A stretch of 64,000 bases of DNA, taken from Pseudomonas chlororaphis (GTDB taxonomy: Bacteria > Pseudomonadota > Gammaproteobacteria > Pseudomonadales > Pseudomonadaceae). The DNA is taken from the NCBI RefSeq assembly GCF_003731765.1, contig NZ_MOAL01000002.1, positions 372,001 to 436,000 of the forward strand, written 5' to 3'. The notes below the pieces were generated by a model that saw only the letters and a program-made list of their open reading frames with translations, was not told the origin of the DNA and made no database searches. This document shows, one piece after another, positions 8,344 through 17,407 of this stretch (the first letter of the stretch is position 1; every line of letters starts with the position of its first letter). The translations under genes and the position numbers were made by a program.

Positions 8344-8434
8344 GCCCGCCATTTGCCAAAGAAGCGCCACAAGGGCGCTTCTTCGTCTGGCATCAATAAA
8401 GGAATGGCGCAGCCCATCAGGCTACGCCAGGCAC

Positions 8435-9880
8435 TCAAAGCAGGAAGATCGTCGCCAGCCCGAGGAAGATGAAAAAGCCGCCGCTGTCGGTCATGGCAGT
8501 GATCATCACGCTGGCCCCCATCGCCGGATCGCGCCCCAGGCGAGCCAAGGTCATCGGGATCAACACCCCCATCAAGGCCGCCAGCAGGAGATTGAGGGTC
8601 ATTGCCGCAGTCATTACCACACCCAGCGACCAGCTGCCGTACAACAGGTACGCCACGACACCTATCACACCACCCCAGACCAAGCCGTTAATCAGGCCGA
8701 CTGCCAGCTCCTTGCGCATCAAGCGAGAGGTGTTGCCGGTGCTGACTTGGTCCAGAGCCATGGCGCGCACGATCATCGTGATGGTCTGGTTGCCCGAGTT
8801 ACCGCCAATACCCGCCACGATCGGCATCAGCGCCGCCAAGGCGACCAGCTTCTCGATGGAGCCTTCGAACAAGCCGATCACTCGCGATGCAACGAAGGCA
8901 GTAATCAGATTGACGGCCAGCCAGGCCCAACGGTTACGCAGGGATTTCCAGACCGAGGCAAAGATATCTTCCTCTTCCCGCAGACCGGCCATGTTGAGGA
9001 CTTCGGTTTCACTTTCCTCACGGATCAGATCGACCATTTCGTCGATGGTCAAACGGCCGATCAACTTGTCGTTTTTGTCGACCACCGGGGCCGAAATCAA
9101 GTCATAACGCTCAAAAGCCTGGGCCGCGTCGTAGGCGTCTTCGTCGGGGTGGAAACTCACCGGGTCGCTGGCCATGACTTCCGAGACTTGCTTGTCCGGG
9201 TCATTGACCAGCAGGCGCTTGATTGGCAATACGCCCTTGAGCACGCCGTCGTAATCCACCACAAACAATTTGTCAGTGTGGCCCGGCAACTCTTTAAGAC
9301 GGCGCAGGTAGCGCAACACCACTTCCAGGCTGACGTCTTCGCGGATGGTTACCATCTCGAAGTCCATCAGGGCGCCGACTTGCTCGTCGTCATAGGACAA
9401 AGCAGAACGCACACGCTCACGCTGCTGGCTGTCCAGGGCCTCCATCAACTCGTGGACGACGTCTCGCGGCAGCTCAGGGGCCAAGTCAGCGAGTTCGTCG
9501 GCATCCATCTCCTTGGCAGCAGCCAGGAGCTCGTGATCGTCCATGTCGGCGATCAGGGTTTCACGTACGGAGTCGGATACTTCGAGGAGGATGTCGCCGT
9601 CACGCTCAGCCTTGACCAGCTGCCAGACGGTCAGACGCTCGTCCAGGGGCAAGGCTTCGAGAATGTAGGCAACGTCGGCGGAGTGCAGGTCATCGAGCTT
9701 GCGTTGCAGCTCGACGAGATTTTGCCGGTGAACCAGGTTTTCTACCCGGTCCTGGTGATGGCCTTCCTGGCGATGAGTCAGGTCTTCGACCACTCGCTGG
9801 CGCTGCAACAGCTCAATGACTTGAGCCAGACGGTCCTGCAAGCTTTCTTGGGTCTTTTTTACTTCTACTACTTCGGTCAT
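8435..9880 (-). CDS. mgtE: Magnesium transporter MgtE
   Basis: 481 residues from the ATG at 9880 (MTEVVEVKK). Order: an N-terminal helical superhelix with the LHSADVAYILEALP repeat (about 30-150), two CBS domains (about 160-290; SAPVVDKNDKLIGRLT), then five membrane helices (about 310-480). The channel segment GGNSGNQTITMIVRA is intact. MgtE is a homodimeric, Mg2+-gated channel in the inner membrane that closes when cytoplasmic Mg2+ is high. It lies downstream of the rsmA-tRNA block, as I recall for P. aeruginosa, but is separated by a terminator and has its own upstream region. A long open frame on the opposite strand is a codon-bias shadow. Confidence 0.95.
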   Translation of the reverse strand: MTEVVEVKKTQESLQDRLAQVIELLQRQRVVEDLTHRQEGHHQDRVENLVHRQNLVELQRKLDDLHSADVAYILEALPLDERLTVWQLVKAERDGDILLEVSDSVRETLIADMDDHELLAAAKEMDADELADLAPELPRDVVHELMEALDSQQRERVRSALSYDDEQVGALMDFEMVTIREDVSLEVVLRYLRRLKELPGHTDKLFVVDYDGVLKGVLPIKRLLVNDPDKQVSEVMASDPVSFHPDEDAYDAAQAFERYDLISAPVVDKNDKLIGRLTIDEMVDLIREESETEVLNMAGLREEEDIFASVWKSLRNRWAWLAVNLITAFVASRVIGLFEGSIEKLVALAALMPIVAGIGGNSGNQTITMIVRAMALDQVSTGNTSRLMRKELAVGLINGLVWGGVIGVVAYLLYGSWSLGVVMTAAMTLNLLLAALMGVLIPMTLARLGRDPAMGASVMITAMTDSGGFFIFLGLATIFLL

Positions 9881-10353
9881 AGGCGAACTCCTCTCCCAGC
9901 AGAGGAGCACGCCGGAAGGATCAATCAGTCAATTCATGATTGTGAAAACGAGGTAATGAGCAACTACTGGGTAAGTCCATGGAGGTATTCCACAAGCCCC
10001 GGCGGGGCTGACGGGCGCAATCATACACCGCTTGGCAGCTTTAAACGTTAAAAAACCGTGGCAAGAACAAGCGCTTGCAGCACAAAGCTGAACAGAAGCC
10101 GAATCTATGAATCTGCGACGCATCATCCGAAAAAGAAAACACACGGGTGCGGAAAAAAGATCCAGGCAAACCGACCCCCCCTGGCGAATCGTTCCGACTG
10201 CCGCATAGGGTTGCCGGACGAAGACAAGTACACGCCCTTACGACAGCTGCCGCGCAGGTAACGTTCAAATAAGGGGGCGGTTAAGATGGGAGAGGAAAAA
10301 GTACAAACGGCAGAAAGCAAAAAGCCCGCATCAGATGCGGGCTTTTTGGTGTT
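9881..10353. other. mgtE upstream region, no gene seen
   Basis: 473 bases between mgtE and the first tRNA-Arg. It holds the terminator of the tRNA operon at 10317-10347 and should carry the mgtE promoter. I do not see an M-box Mg2+ riboswitch. Confidence 0.5.
10317..10347 (-). terminator. Terminator of the rsmA-tRNA block
   Basis: On the minus strand, CAAAAAGCCCGCATC / GATGCGGGCTTTTTG hairpin with a T run, seven bases beyond the CCA end of the last tRNA-Arg. Confidence 0.9.
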
Positions 10354-10430
10354 TGGTGCACTCGACAGGATTCGAACCTGTGACCGCTCGGTTCGTAGCC
10401 GAGTACTCTATCCAGCTGAGCTACGAGTGC
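10354..10430 (-). tRNA. tRNA-Arg (anticodon ACG)
   Basis: 77 bases including CCA. Acceptor stem GCACTCG/CGAGTGC, anticodon stem CTCGG/CCGAG with loop CTACGAA (A34 normally becomes inosine and reads CGU/CGC/CGA), T arm ACAGG-TTCGAAT-CCTGT. Identical to the copy at 10501-10577. Confidence 0.97.
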
Positions 10431-10500
10431 ATTTGTGTTTTTAGACCAGATCACAACTGGTTTAAGCAAGTTATCTGCATTGCTGCATACAACTCTTAAA

Positions 10501-10577
10501 TGGTGCACTCGACAGGATTCGAACCTGTGACCGCTCGGTTCGTAGCCGAGTACTCTATCCAGCTGAGCTACGAGTGC
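10501..10577 (-). tRNA. tRNA-Arg (anticodon ACG), second identical copy
   Basis: Same 77-base sequence as 10354-10430, separated from it by 70 bases. A tandem duplication of the main tRNA reading CGN arginine codons, which dominate in GC-rich Pseudomonas genes. Confidence 0.97.
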
Positions 10578-10684
10578 ATTTGTTGCCGCGCATTATAGGC
10601 CGTTAAATCTTTTTGTAAAGCACTTTTTCTAGTAATTTCAACAACTTACCGAAGAAGCCAGATTACAACGTACTACGCAAATAA

Positions 10685-10775
10685 TGGCGGAGAACGGGGG
10701 ATTCGAACCCCCGACACCCTTTTGAGGTGTACTCCCTTAGCAGGGGAGCGCCTTCGGCCACTCGGCCAGCTCTCC
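10685..10775 (-). tRNA. tRNA-Ser (anticodon GCT)
   Basis: 91 bases with encoded CCA and the long variable arm of serine tRNAs. Acceptor GGAGAGC/GTTCTCC, anticodon loop CTGCTAA reading AGC/AGU, T arm GGGGG-TTCGAAT-CCCCC. It lies 62 bases downstream of rsmA on the same strand. Confidence 0.97.
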
Positions 10776-10837
10776 GCAACACGGGGCGTATATTAACCAC
10801 CTTTATCCCCGTTTGCAAACATAAAAAACGATAAAAA

Positions 10838-11026
10838 TTAATGGCTTGGTTCTTCGTCCTTCTCTTTCTTGATCCGCAGGTAGATTTCCTCACGGTGAAC
10901 GGCCACTTCCTTGGGGGCGTTGACACCAATACGCACTTGATTACCTTTGACGCCGAGCACGGTCACGGTGATTTCGCCATCACCAATAATCAGGCTTTCT
11001 GCACACCGACGAGTCAGAATCAGCAT
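10838..11026 (-). CDS. rsmA: Carbon storage/secondary metabolism regulator RsmA (CsrA)
   Basis: 62 residues from the ATG at 11026 ([12 protein letters not shown]), preceded on the minus strand by GAGGAGAAAGG. The CsrA fold is complete: N-terminal MLILTRR and the [18 protein letters not shown] block whose Arg binds GGA motifs. RsmA is a homodimer that binds GGA loops at ribosome binding sites and represses translation, and is itself titrated by RsmX/Y/Z small RNAs of the Gac system. The AGGAG of its own leader could be bound by RsmA. Compared with P. aeruginosa RsmA, residues 8-16 differ (CAESLIIGD), as is common in fluorescens strains. Confidence 0.95.
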   Translation of the reverse strand: MLILTRRCAESLIIGDGEITVTVLGVKGNQVRIGVNAPKEVAVHREEIYLRIKKEKDEEPSH

Positions 11027-11176
11027 ACCTTTCTCCTCACGCATTACATTTCAGGGACAACAGTCTGCAAAAAAAAGGGTGTCGGACTACAAGCACAATG
11101 GCCCTAGCCCTACACGCCTTAGTATTGACTAGCGCGGACAAAAGAACAGATTTCCGTCACGCCGATCAAAAACGAC

Positions 11177-11203
11177 AAAGGGCGCGGTCAGACCGCGCCC
11201 TTT
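11177..11203 (-). terminator. Terminator of lysC
   Basis: AAAGGGCGCGGTC / GACCGCGCCCTTT perfect hairpin with a one-base loop just past the lysC stop. The T run on the minus strand is short, so leaky read-through into rsmA is possible. Confidence 0.7.
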
Positions 11204-11213
11204 GCTCAACGCA

Positions 11214-11708
11214 TCACTCGCCCTGGCGGGCAGGAGCGTCCAGTTCGAAAGCCGTGTGCAGAGCGCGCACAGCCAGTTCCAGGTACTTCTCTTCGATCAC
11301 CACGGAAACCTTGATTTCCGACGTCGAGATCATCTGGATGTTGATGCTTTCCTTCGCCAGGGCTTCGAACATACGGCTGGCAACGCCTGCGTGAGAGCGC
11401 ATGCCAACACCTACGATCGATACCTTGGCGATATCCACGTCACCGACGACTTCACGGGCACCGATCTCGCGAGCGGTGTTTTCCAGCACGGTCTGTGCGG
11501 CCACGTAGTCGTTGCGATGCACGGTGAAGGTGAAGTCGGTGGTGTTATCGTGCGCCACGTTCTGCACGATCATGTCGACTTCGATGTTGGCGCCGCTGAT
11601 AGGCCCCAGGATCTTGAAGGCCACGCCAGGGTGATCTGGCACGCCACGGATAGTCAGCTTGGCTTCATCGCGGTTGAAAGCGATGCCGGAAATGATCGGC
11701 TGTTCCAT
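11214..11708 (-). CDS. Possible internal in-frame product: aspartokinase beta subunit
   Basis: 164 residues beginning MEQPIISGIAF at 11708, consisting of the two ACT domains only. The evidence is the strong GAGGA ribosome binding site on the minus strand directly before this ATG and the known alpha2-beta2 organisation of related aspartokinases. Translation from this start is inferred, not shown. Confidence 0.45.
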   Translation of the reverse strand: MEQPIISGIAFNRDEAKLTIRGVPDHPGVAFKILGPISGANIEVDMIVQNVAHDNTTDFTFTVHRNDYVAAQTVLENTAREIGAREVVGDVDIAKVSIVGVGMRSHAGVASRMFEALAKESINIQMISTSEIKVSVVIEEKYLELAVRALHTAFELDAPARQGE

Positions 11709-12455
11709 GGATTCCTCTTCATCAATAGTAATGAGGGTGCCCGGACCCTCCTGGAAGCTGTGCAACACGCGCAGCGGAACGTTGTACTTGCCGGCGAATT
11801 CAACCGCACGGATCTGCAGCACCTTGGAACCGAGGCTGGCCATTTCCAGCATCTCTTCGAAGGTGATCTTGTCCAGGCGCTGAGCCTTGGCCACTACCCG
11901 TGGGTCGGTGGTGTAGACCCCGTCCACATCGGTGTAGATCTGGCACTCGTCAGCCTTTAAGGCCGCCGCCAGGGCCACACCGGTGGTGTCTGAGCCGCCA
12001 CGACCCAGGGTGGTGATGTTGCCGTTCTCGTCAACGCCCTGGAACCCGGCGACCACAACCACTCGACCGGCCTTCAGGTCGGCACGAATCCGCTGATCGT
12101 CGATCTGCAGGATCCGCGCTTTGTTGTGCGCACTGTCCGTCAGAATCCGCACCTGGTTGCCGGTATAGGAAACCGCCGGCACACCGCGCTTGATCAGCGC
12201 CATGGCCAGCAAGGCGATGGTCACCTGCTCACCCGTGGAAACGATCACGTCCAGTTCACGGGGAACCGGTTTGTCTTCGCCACTGATTTGCTTGGCAAGA
12301 TCGATCAGACGGTTGGTCTCGCCACTCATGGCAGACAGTACAACCACCAGGTCAGTACCGGCTTCGCGGAACTTCTTAACCTTGTCGGCAACCTGTTCGA
12401 TTCTCTCGACAGAGCCGACCGAGGTGCCTCCAAATTTCTGTACGATCAAAGCCAT
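11214..12455 (-). CDS. lysC: Aspartate kinase LysC
   Basis: 413 residues. N-terminal kinase domain with KFGGTSVGS at 7-15 and the RGGSDTTGVALAAALKA region at about 150, then two ACT domains from about residue 265 (ISGIAFNRDEAKLTIRGV; VSIVGVGMRSHAGVASRMFEAL) that bind lysine and threonine. It phosphorylates aspartate as the first step towards Lys, Thr, Met and diaminopimelate. Codon 250 is an ATG (11706-11708) preceded by GAGGA four bases upstream, which would give a 164-residue regulatory beta subunit, as in Bacillus and Corynebacterium aspartokinases. Downstream of alaS with a 98-base gap. Confidence 0.97.
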   Translation of the reverse strand: MALIVQKFGGTSVGSVERIEQVADKVKKFREAGTDLVVVLSAMSGETNRLIDLAKQISGEDKPVPRELDVIVSTGEQVTIALLAMALIKRGVPAVSYTGNQVRILTDSAHNKARILQIDDQRIRADLKAGRVVVVAGFQGVDENGNITTLGRGGSDTTGVALAAALKADECQIYTDVDGVYTTDPRVVAKAQRLDKITFEEMLEMASLGSKVLQIRAVEFAGKYNVPLRVLHSFQEGPGTLITIDEEESMEQPIISGIAFNRDEAKLTIRGVPDHPGVAFKILGPISGANIEVDMIVQNVAHDNTTDFTFTVHRNDYVAAQTVLENTAREIGAREVVGDVDIAKVSIVGVGMRSHAGVASRMFEALAKESINIQMISTSEIKVSVVIEEKYLELAVRALHTAFELDAPARQGE

Positions 12456-12553
12456 TTTCTAAGCCGCCTCAGCCCGTAAAGGGGCGCCTATTAAACAATC
12501 AAACTGCACAGGGCAAGTAGCCCGCCACTAGACGACGGGCCCGGCCTGGAGCC

Positions 12554-15172
12554 TTAAATGCCCTGCTCGACAAAAGGTACGGTCAGCGCCAGCGCGGCAT
12601 CCAGCGCGGCAGCGTCAACACCACCGCCCTGTGCCATGTCTGGACGACCACCGCCCTTCCCGCCCACTGCCGCAGCGGCTTGCTTCATCAAATCACCGGC
12701 TTTGAGTTGGCCAGTCAGGTCTTTGGTTACGCCTGCAACCAGAACGACCTTTTCCTCATGGACACTGCCGAGCAGGATCACTGCGCGACCGAGTTTGTTT
12801 TTCAACTGATCGACCAGCGCCAACAGCGCCTTGCCATCTTGACCGTCCAAGCGTGCCGCCAGCACTTTCACGCCTTTGACGTCCTGGGCCGAAGCCGACA
12901 GGTCGTCACCGGCGGCACTGGCCGCTTTGGCTTGCAGCTGCTCGAGTTGTTTCTCCAGCAGACGGTTGCGCTCCAGCACGGCCGAGAGCTTGTCGATCAG
13001 GTTGTCACGGCTGCCCTTGACCAGGCTGGCCGCTTCCTTGAGTTGTTCTTCCGCAGCGTTCAGGTAGGCCAGCGCCGCAGCGCCGGTGACCGCTTCAATA
13101 CGGCGTACGCCGGACGCCACACCACCTTCGCTGATGATTTTCAGCAGGCCGATGTCGCCGGTACGGTTGGCGTGAATACCACCGCACAGCTCGACCGAGA
13201 AGTCGCCGCCCATGCTCAGTACACGCACGTTGTCGCCGTACTTCTCGCCGAACAGCGCCATGGCGCCTTTTTGCTTGGCGGTTTCGATATCGGTCTCTTC
13301 GGTTTCCACCGTGGAGTTCTTGCGAATCTCGGTGTTGACGATGTCTTCCAGGGCCTTGAGCTGCTCCGGCTTGATGGCTTCAAAATGGCTGAAGTCAAAG
13401 CGCAAGCGCTGGCTGTCCACCAGGGAGCCCTTCTGCTGCACGTGCTCCCCCAGTACCTGGCGCAATGCGGCATGCAGCAAGTGAGTGGCCGAGTGGTTCA
13501 GCGAAGTCGCGTGACGCACCTCAGCAGCCACCTGGGCGTCTACCGGTGCGCCAACAACCAGGCTGCCCGACGCCAACACACCGTGGTGCAGGAACGCGCC
13601 GCCGGTTTTAGTGGTGTCGCGCACGTCGAAACGCGCGTTGCCGGCCTGCAGGTAACCGCAGTCACCGATCTGACCACCGGATTCAGCGTAGAACGGCGTC
13701 TGGTCCAGGACCACGACCCCTTCTTCACCTTCGCTGAGCACGTCGACCGATTGCCCTTCTTTATAGAGGGCGACCACTTTGGCCGAACCACTGGTGGCGT
13801 GATAGCCGGTGAACTCGGTAGCCACATCGACCTTGACCAGACTGTTGTAGTCCATGCCGAAGGAGCTGGCGGAACGGGCGCGCACACGCTGGGCTTCCAT
13901 CTCGCGCTCAAAGCCGGCCTCGTCGAGGGTCAGGCTGCGTTCACGGGCGATGTCGCCGGTCAGGTCCATAGGGAAACCGTAGGTGTCGTAGAGCTTGAAC
14001 ACCACGTCGCCCGGCACCACGTCGCCTTTAAGCTCGGCCAGGTCCTGCTCGAGGATCTTCAGGCCCTGCTCCAGGGTCTTGGCGAACTGTTCTTCTTCAG
14101 CCTTGAGCACGCGCTCGATATGCGCCTGCTGGGATTTCAGCTCAGGGAAGGCCTCGCCCATCTCGGCCACCAGCGCGGCGACGATCTGATAGAAGAAACT
14201 GCCCTTGGCGCCCAGCTTGTTGCCATGGCGGCAAGCACGACGAATGATCCGGCGCAGCACGTAGCCACGGCCTTCGTTGGACGGCAGCACGCCATCGGCA
14301 ATCAGGAAGCCACAGGAACGGATGTGGTCAGCCACTACTTTCAACGACGCCTGGGCATCATTGCTGCAACCGATGGCCTTGGCCGCAGCGTTCAGCAGGC
14401 TTTGGAACAGGTCGATTTCATAGTTGGAGTGAACGTGCTGCATCACCGCACTGATCCGCTCCAGGCCCATGCCGGTGTCGACCGACGGCGCTGGCAACGG
14501 ATGCAACACGCCATCGGCGGTGCGGTTGAACTGCATGAATACGTTGTTCCAGATCTCGATGTAACGGTCGCCGTCTTCTTCCGGCGAGCCTGGCGGGCCG
14601 CCCCAGATGTCGGCGCCGTGATCGTAGAAAATCTCGGTGCATGGGCCGCACGGGCCGGTATCGCCCATGGTCCAGAAGTTGTCGGACGCGTAAGGCGCGC
14701 CTTTGTTGTCACCGATGCGCACCATGCGCTCGGCCGGCACACCCACCTGTTTGGTCCAGATGTCGTAGGCCTCGTCATCGCTGGCGTAGACCGTGACCCA
14801 GAGTTTTTCCTTCGGCAGCTTCAGCACGCCGGTAAGGAAGGTCCAGGCGAAGTTGATCGCGTCTTGCTTGAAGTAATCACCGAAGCTGAAGTTGCCCAGC
14901 ATTTCGAAGAAGGTGTGGTGACGGGCGGTGTAGCCGACGTTTTCCAGGTCGTTGTGCTTGCCACCGGCGCGTACGCACTTCTGGCTGCTGACAGCGCGGG
15001 TATAGGCGCGCTTTTCTTGGCCCAGGAAGCAATCCTTGAACTGGTTCATCCCCGCGTTGGTGAACAGCAGGGTAGGGTCATTGCCCGGAATCAAAGAGCT
15101 GGAGGCTACACGGGTGTGGCCTTGCTCTTCGAAGAAGCGAAGGAAGGCTTCACGGATTTCTGCGCTTTTCAT
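12554..15172 (-). CDS. alaS: Alanyl-tRNA synthetase
   Basis: 872 residues from the ATG at 15172 ([14 protein letters not shown]), the standard AlaS start; an open extension upstream has no support. Class II catalytic core in the first 460 residues ([24 protein letters not shown]), editing domain with HSATH and [13 protein letters not shown] zinc-site motifs at about 560-670, and C-terminal DHHA1 domain ending [15 protein letters not shown]. It charges tRNA-Ala and removes mischarged Ser and Gly. The order alaS-lysC-rsmA matches P. aeruginosa as I recall it. The 831-codon open frame on the other strand is a shadow. Confidence 0.98.
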   Translation of the reverse strand: MKSAEIREAFLRFFEEQGHTRVASSSLIPGNDPTLLFTNAGMNQFKDCFLGQEKRAYTRAVSSQKCVRAGGKHNDLENVGYTARHHTFFEMLGNFSFGDYFKQDAINFAWTFLTGVLKLPKEKLWVTVYASDDEAYDIWTKQVGVPAERMVRIGDNKGAPYASDNFWTMGDTGPCGPCTEIFYDHGADIWGGPPGSPEEDGDRYIEIWNNVFMQFNRTADGVLHPLPAPSVDTGMGLERISAVMQHVHSNYEIDLFQSLLNAAAKAIGCSNDAQASLKVVADHIRSCGFLIADGVLPSNEGRGYVLRRIIRRACRHGNKLGAKGSFFYQIVAALVAEMGEAFPELKSQQAHIERVLKAEEEQFAKTLEQGLKILEQDLAELKGDVVPGDVVFKLYDTYGFPMDLTGDIARERSLTLDEAGFEREMEAQRVRARSASSFGMDYNSLVKVDVATEFTGYHATSGSAKVVALYKEGQSVDVLSEGEEGVVVLDQTPFYAESGGQIGDCGYLQAGNARFDVRDTTKTGGAFLHHGVLASGSLVVGAPVDAQVAAEVRHATSLNHSATHLLHAALRQVLGEHVQQKGSLVDSQRLRFDFSHFEAIKPEQLKALEDIVNTEIRKNSTVETEETDIETAKQKGAMALFGEKYGDNVRVLSMGGDFSVELCGGIHANRTGDIGLLKIISEGGVASGVRRIEAVTGAAALAYLNAAEEQLKEAASLVKGSRDNLIDKLSAVLERNRLLEKQLEQLQAKAASAAGDDLSASAQDVKGVKVLAARLDGQDGKALLALVDQLKNKLGRAVILLGSVHEEKVVLVAGVTKDLTGQLKAGDLMKQAAAAVGGKGGGRPDMAQGGGVDAAALDAALALTVPFVEQGI

Positions 15173-15318
15173 TAGGTTCTTCCACGGAGACTGCGGCCAA
15201 AGGCCTGTGCGCAACGTCAATAGACGAAACGACGGCAAAGGGCGGCATTATATCGGCGTTAATCACTTGGTACAGCGTGTTTGTACGATACACACAGTCA
15301 ATTGGACGGCTAACACGG

Positions 15319-16323
15319 TCAGTGGCGGGAAAAGTCGACGAAAGTCGCGATCACCTGCTCGATTTGCCCACGGCTGACGTCCATATGGGTGACCAGACGC
15401 AGGCGCGATGCCGCACTGAGCTTGATCCCCCGCTCTGCGGCAAAGGCCTTGATGGCCTCGGCCCGATCGCCCATCTGCACGTAGACCATGTTGGTCTGCA
15501 CCGGCTCGACCTGGTAACCCGCGTCACGCAGCCCTTCAGCCAGCACTTGGGCGTTGGCGTGGTCATCGGCCAAGCGCTGCACCTGGTGATCCAGGGCATA
15601 CAGCCCCGCCGCTGCGAGAATCCCGGCCTGGCGCATGCCACCGCCTACCATCTTGCGCAGGCGCCGGGCCTTGGCGATCAACTCGGGGGAACCGCAGAGC
15701 ACCGAACCCACGGGCGCGCCCAAGCCCTTGGACAGGCACACCGAGACCGAGTCGAAGTGCTGGGTAATCTCCCGGGCATCCACGTTCAGTTTCACCGCCG
15801 CGTTGTACAGCCGCGCGCCGTCCAGGTGCAGGGCCAAGCCATGTTCACGGGTAAAGGCCCGTGCCTGGGCCAGGTAGGACAATGGCAGCACTTTGCCTTG
15901 CATGGTGTTTTCCAGGGCCAGCAAGCGGGTCCGGGCAAAATGAAAGTCGTCCGGCTTGATCGCGGCGGCCACCTGGGCCAGGTCCAACGAGCCATCTGCC
16001 TGGACGTCCAGGGGTTGCGGCTGGATCGAGCCGAGCACGGCCGCGCCACCCGCTTCATATTTATAGGTGTGGGCCTGCTGACCGACGATGTATTCCTCGC
16101 CGCGCTCGCAATGGGCCATCAAGCCCAGCAGATTGCTCATCGTCCCGGACGGCACGAACAGCGCGGCCGCAAAGCCCAGGCGCCGGGCCAGTTCAGCCTC
16201 CAGACGGTTGACCGTGGGGTCTTCGCCGTACACGTCATCCCCGGTCACGGCCGTGGCCATGGCATCGAGCATCCCTGCGCTGGGCTGAGTCACCGTGTCG
16301 CTACGAAGATCGATCACACTCAT
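15319..16323 (-). CDS. ltaE: Low-specificity L-threonine aldolase
   Basis: 334 residues, PLP-dependent fold-type I enzyme. SDTVTQPS at the N-terminus, [29 protein letters not shown] (the Asp binds the pyridine nitrogen) and the PLP lysine in [14 protein letters not shown] at about residue 200 are all present. It cleaves L-threonine or L-allo-threonine to glycine and acetaldehyde. The start is the ATG at 16323. It lies between alaS and the FMN riboswitch and is transcribed away from the riboswitch. Confidence 0.93.
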   Translation of the reverse strand: MSVIDLRSDTVTQPSAGMLDAMATAVTGDDVYGEDPTVNRLEAELARRLGFAAALFVPSGTMSNLLGLMAHCERGEEYIVGQQAHTYKYEAGGAAVLGSIQPQPLDVQADGSLDLAQVAAAIKPDDFHFARTRLLALENTMQGKVLPLSYLAQARAFTREHGLALHLDGARLYNAAVKLNVDAREITQHFDSVSVCLSKGLGAPVGSVLCGSPELIAKARRLRKMVGGGMRQAGILAAAGLYALDHQVQRLADDHANAQVLAEGLRDAGYQVEPVQTNMVYVQMGDRAEAIKAFAAERGIKLSAASRLRLVTHMDVSRGQIEQVIATFVDFSRH

Positions 16324-16540
16324 GAAAATCCGGCCTCATCATGGGGACACCAAGGTCCTGCCTAGTAGGGAACATCCCTTTCGAGCTGAATTTCTACGGT
16401 CGCACCCCGCATTAATCAAGGCTCCAAGGGGAAAAATCTGCGCAAATAGCGAAAAAATCGATGGGCATCATCCAAAAGCCCCCATGCGCCGTTGAAAAAT
16501 ATGTGTTAAAAACTCACCGCCGCCGAATAATCCGGTGGCA
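16324..16540. other. Divergent promoter region between ltaE and the FMN riboswitch
   Basis: 217 bases, relatively AT-rich from 16430 to 16510, which is where the promoter of the riboswitch transcript should lie. No ORF is supported. Confidence 0.5.
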
Positions 16541-16712
16541 ACGTTCTCAGGGCGGGGTGCAACTCCCCACCGGCGGTAATTGCGCGCAATGCGCATAGCC
16601 CGCGAGCGCTTGGTGGCAGGCACGGCTTAGGCGGTGAATGGCAGCAAGGTCAGCAGACCCGGTGTGATCCCGGGGCCGACGGTCATAGTCCGGATGAAGA
16701 GAGAACGGGATT
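16541..16712 (+). promoter_or_regulatory. FMN riboswitch (RFN element)
   Basis: Conserved RFN landmarks appear in order: TCAGGGCGGGGTG at 16546-16558, CCCCACCGGCGGTAAT, then AGCCCGCGAGCG, later CAGCAGACCCGGTG, and finally CCGACGGTCATAGTCCGGAT followed by AGAGAG. FMN binding to this aptamer normally switches off downstream riboflavin genes. The variable helix makes it about 170 bases long. The downstream gene is a lumazine synthase, which confirms the call. Confidence 0.95.
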
Positions 16713-16800
16713 GGCGCCAAAGGGCCGTCCGTGGGCAGTCGTGCGAACACTCGCGCAATCGGCCGGCACGTACCCTTAAATCCCATTCGATTCATAACGC

Positions 16801-16823
16801 CCTGTTTTTCACACAAACAGGAG
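16801..16823 (+). promoter_or_regulatory. Hairpin covering the ribH2 ribosome binding site
   Basis: CCTGTTT (16801-16807) pairs with AAACAGG (16815-16821) across a seven-base loop. The second arm overlaps the AGGAG Shine-Dalgarno sequence at 16819-16823, ten bases before the start codon. This suggests the riboswitch acts on translation initiation, although coupling to the aptamer is inferred. Confidence 0.6.
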
Positions 16824-16832
16824 TCAGAACAG

Positions 16833-17342
16833 ATGCAACCCACCGCAATCGATAGCAAGAGCAAACACCACCCCAACGACCGCGTCGCCTTTATCCAGGC
16901 TTGCTGGCACAAAGACATTGTCGATCAGAGCCGTAAAGGCTTTGTTGCCGAGATGCTGGCCCAGGGTTACCAGGAAAGCGACATCGACTTCTTTGAAGTC
17001 GGCGGTGCCTTTGAAATCCCGCTGCACGCCAAGTTGCTGGCCAAGTCCGGTCGCTACAGCGGCATCGTCGCGGCAGGCCTGGTGGTGGACGGCGGCATCT
17101 ACCGCCACGAGTTCGTCGCCCAATCGGTGATCAGCGGCCTGATGCAAGTGCAGTTGGAAACCGAAGTGCCGGTGTTCTCGGTGGTGCTCACGCCCCATCA
17201 CTTCCATGCCGGCGAAGAACACCAGAAGTTCTTCTTCGAGCACTTCGTGCACAAGGGCCAGGAAGCGGCAAAAACCTGCGCCGACACCCTGCACAAGACC
17301 CGCGCCCTGCGTCGTAACGAGCCGCGCGCTGTTGCGGTTTAA
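16833..17342 (+). CDS. ribH2: 6,7-dimethyl-8-ribityllumazine synthase, type II
   Basis: 169 residues from the ATG at 16833 with AGGAG at 16819-16823. It resembles the decameric RibH2 type of Brucella and Mesorhizobium: IDFFEVGGAFEIPLHAKLL, DGGIYRHEFVAQSVI, QLETEVPVFSVVLTPHHFH. It condenses 5-amino-6-ribitylaminouracil with dihydroxybutanone phosphate in the penultimate riboflavin step. Pseudomonas also has a housekeeping ribH in the rib operon elsewhere, so this is probably the second, FMN-repressed copy. It is a single gene; downstream lies a REP palindrome shared with convergent aruE. Confidence 0.93.
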   Translation: MQPTAIDSKSKHHPNDRVAFIQACWHKDIVDQSRKGFVAEMLAQGYQESDIDFFEVGGAFEIPLHAKLLAKSGRYSGIVAAGLVVDGGIYRHEFVAQSVISGLMQVQLETEVPVFSVVLTPHHFHAGEEHQKFFFEHFVHKGQEAAKTCADTLHKTRALRRNEPRAVAV

Positions 17343-17347
17343 GCGTT

Positions 17348-17407
17348 AGCAGCATCGCCGGCAAGCCGGCACCTACCCTGTGGTGTAGGTGCCGGCTTGG
17401 CAGCGAT
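17348..17407. repeat. REP palindrome between ribH2 and aruE
   Basis: Core GCCGGCAAGCCGGC at 17357-17370, followed by a larger hairpin (GCCGGCACCTAC / GTAGGTGCCGGC). Same family as the elements near 20199, 31282 and 57548. At a convergent gene end it may also stop transcription. Confidence 0.8.

Noticed and set aside
8342..10051. 569-codon open frame on the plus strand opposite mgtE
   Set aside because: It mirrors the whole of mgtE, is rich in His/Gln/Asp as antisense frames of GC-rich genes are, and mgtE has clear domains and motifs.
9881..10316. Mg2+ riboswitch in the mgtE leader
   Set aside because: No conserved M-box segments were visible.
12680..15175. 831-codon open frame opposite alaS
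   Set aside because: Antisense shadow; alaS is unmistakable and the product has no recognisable family.
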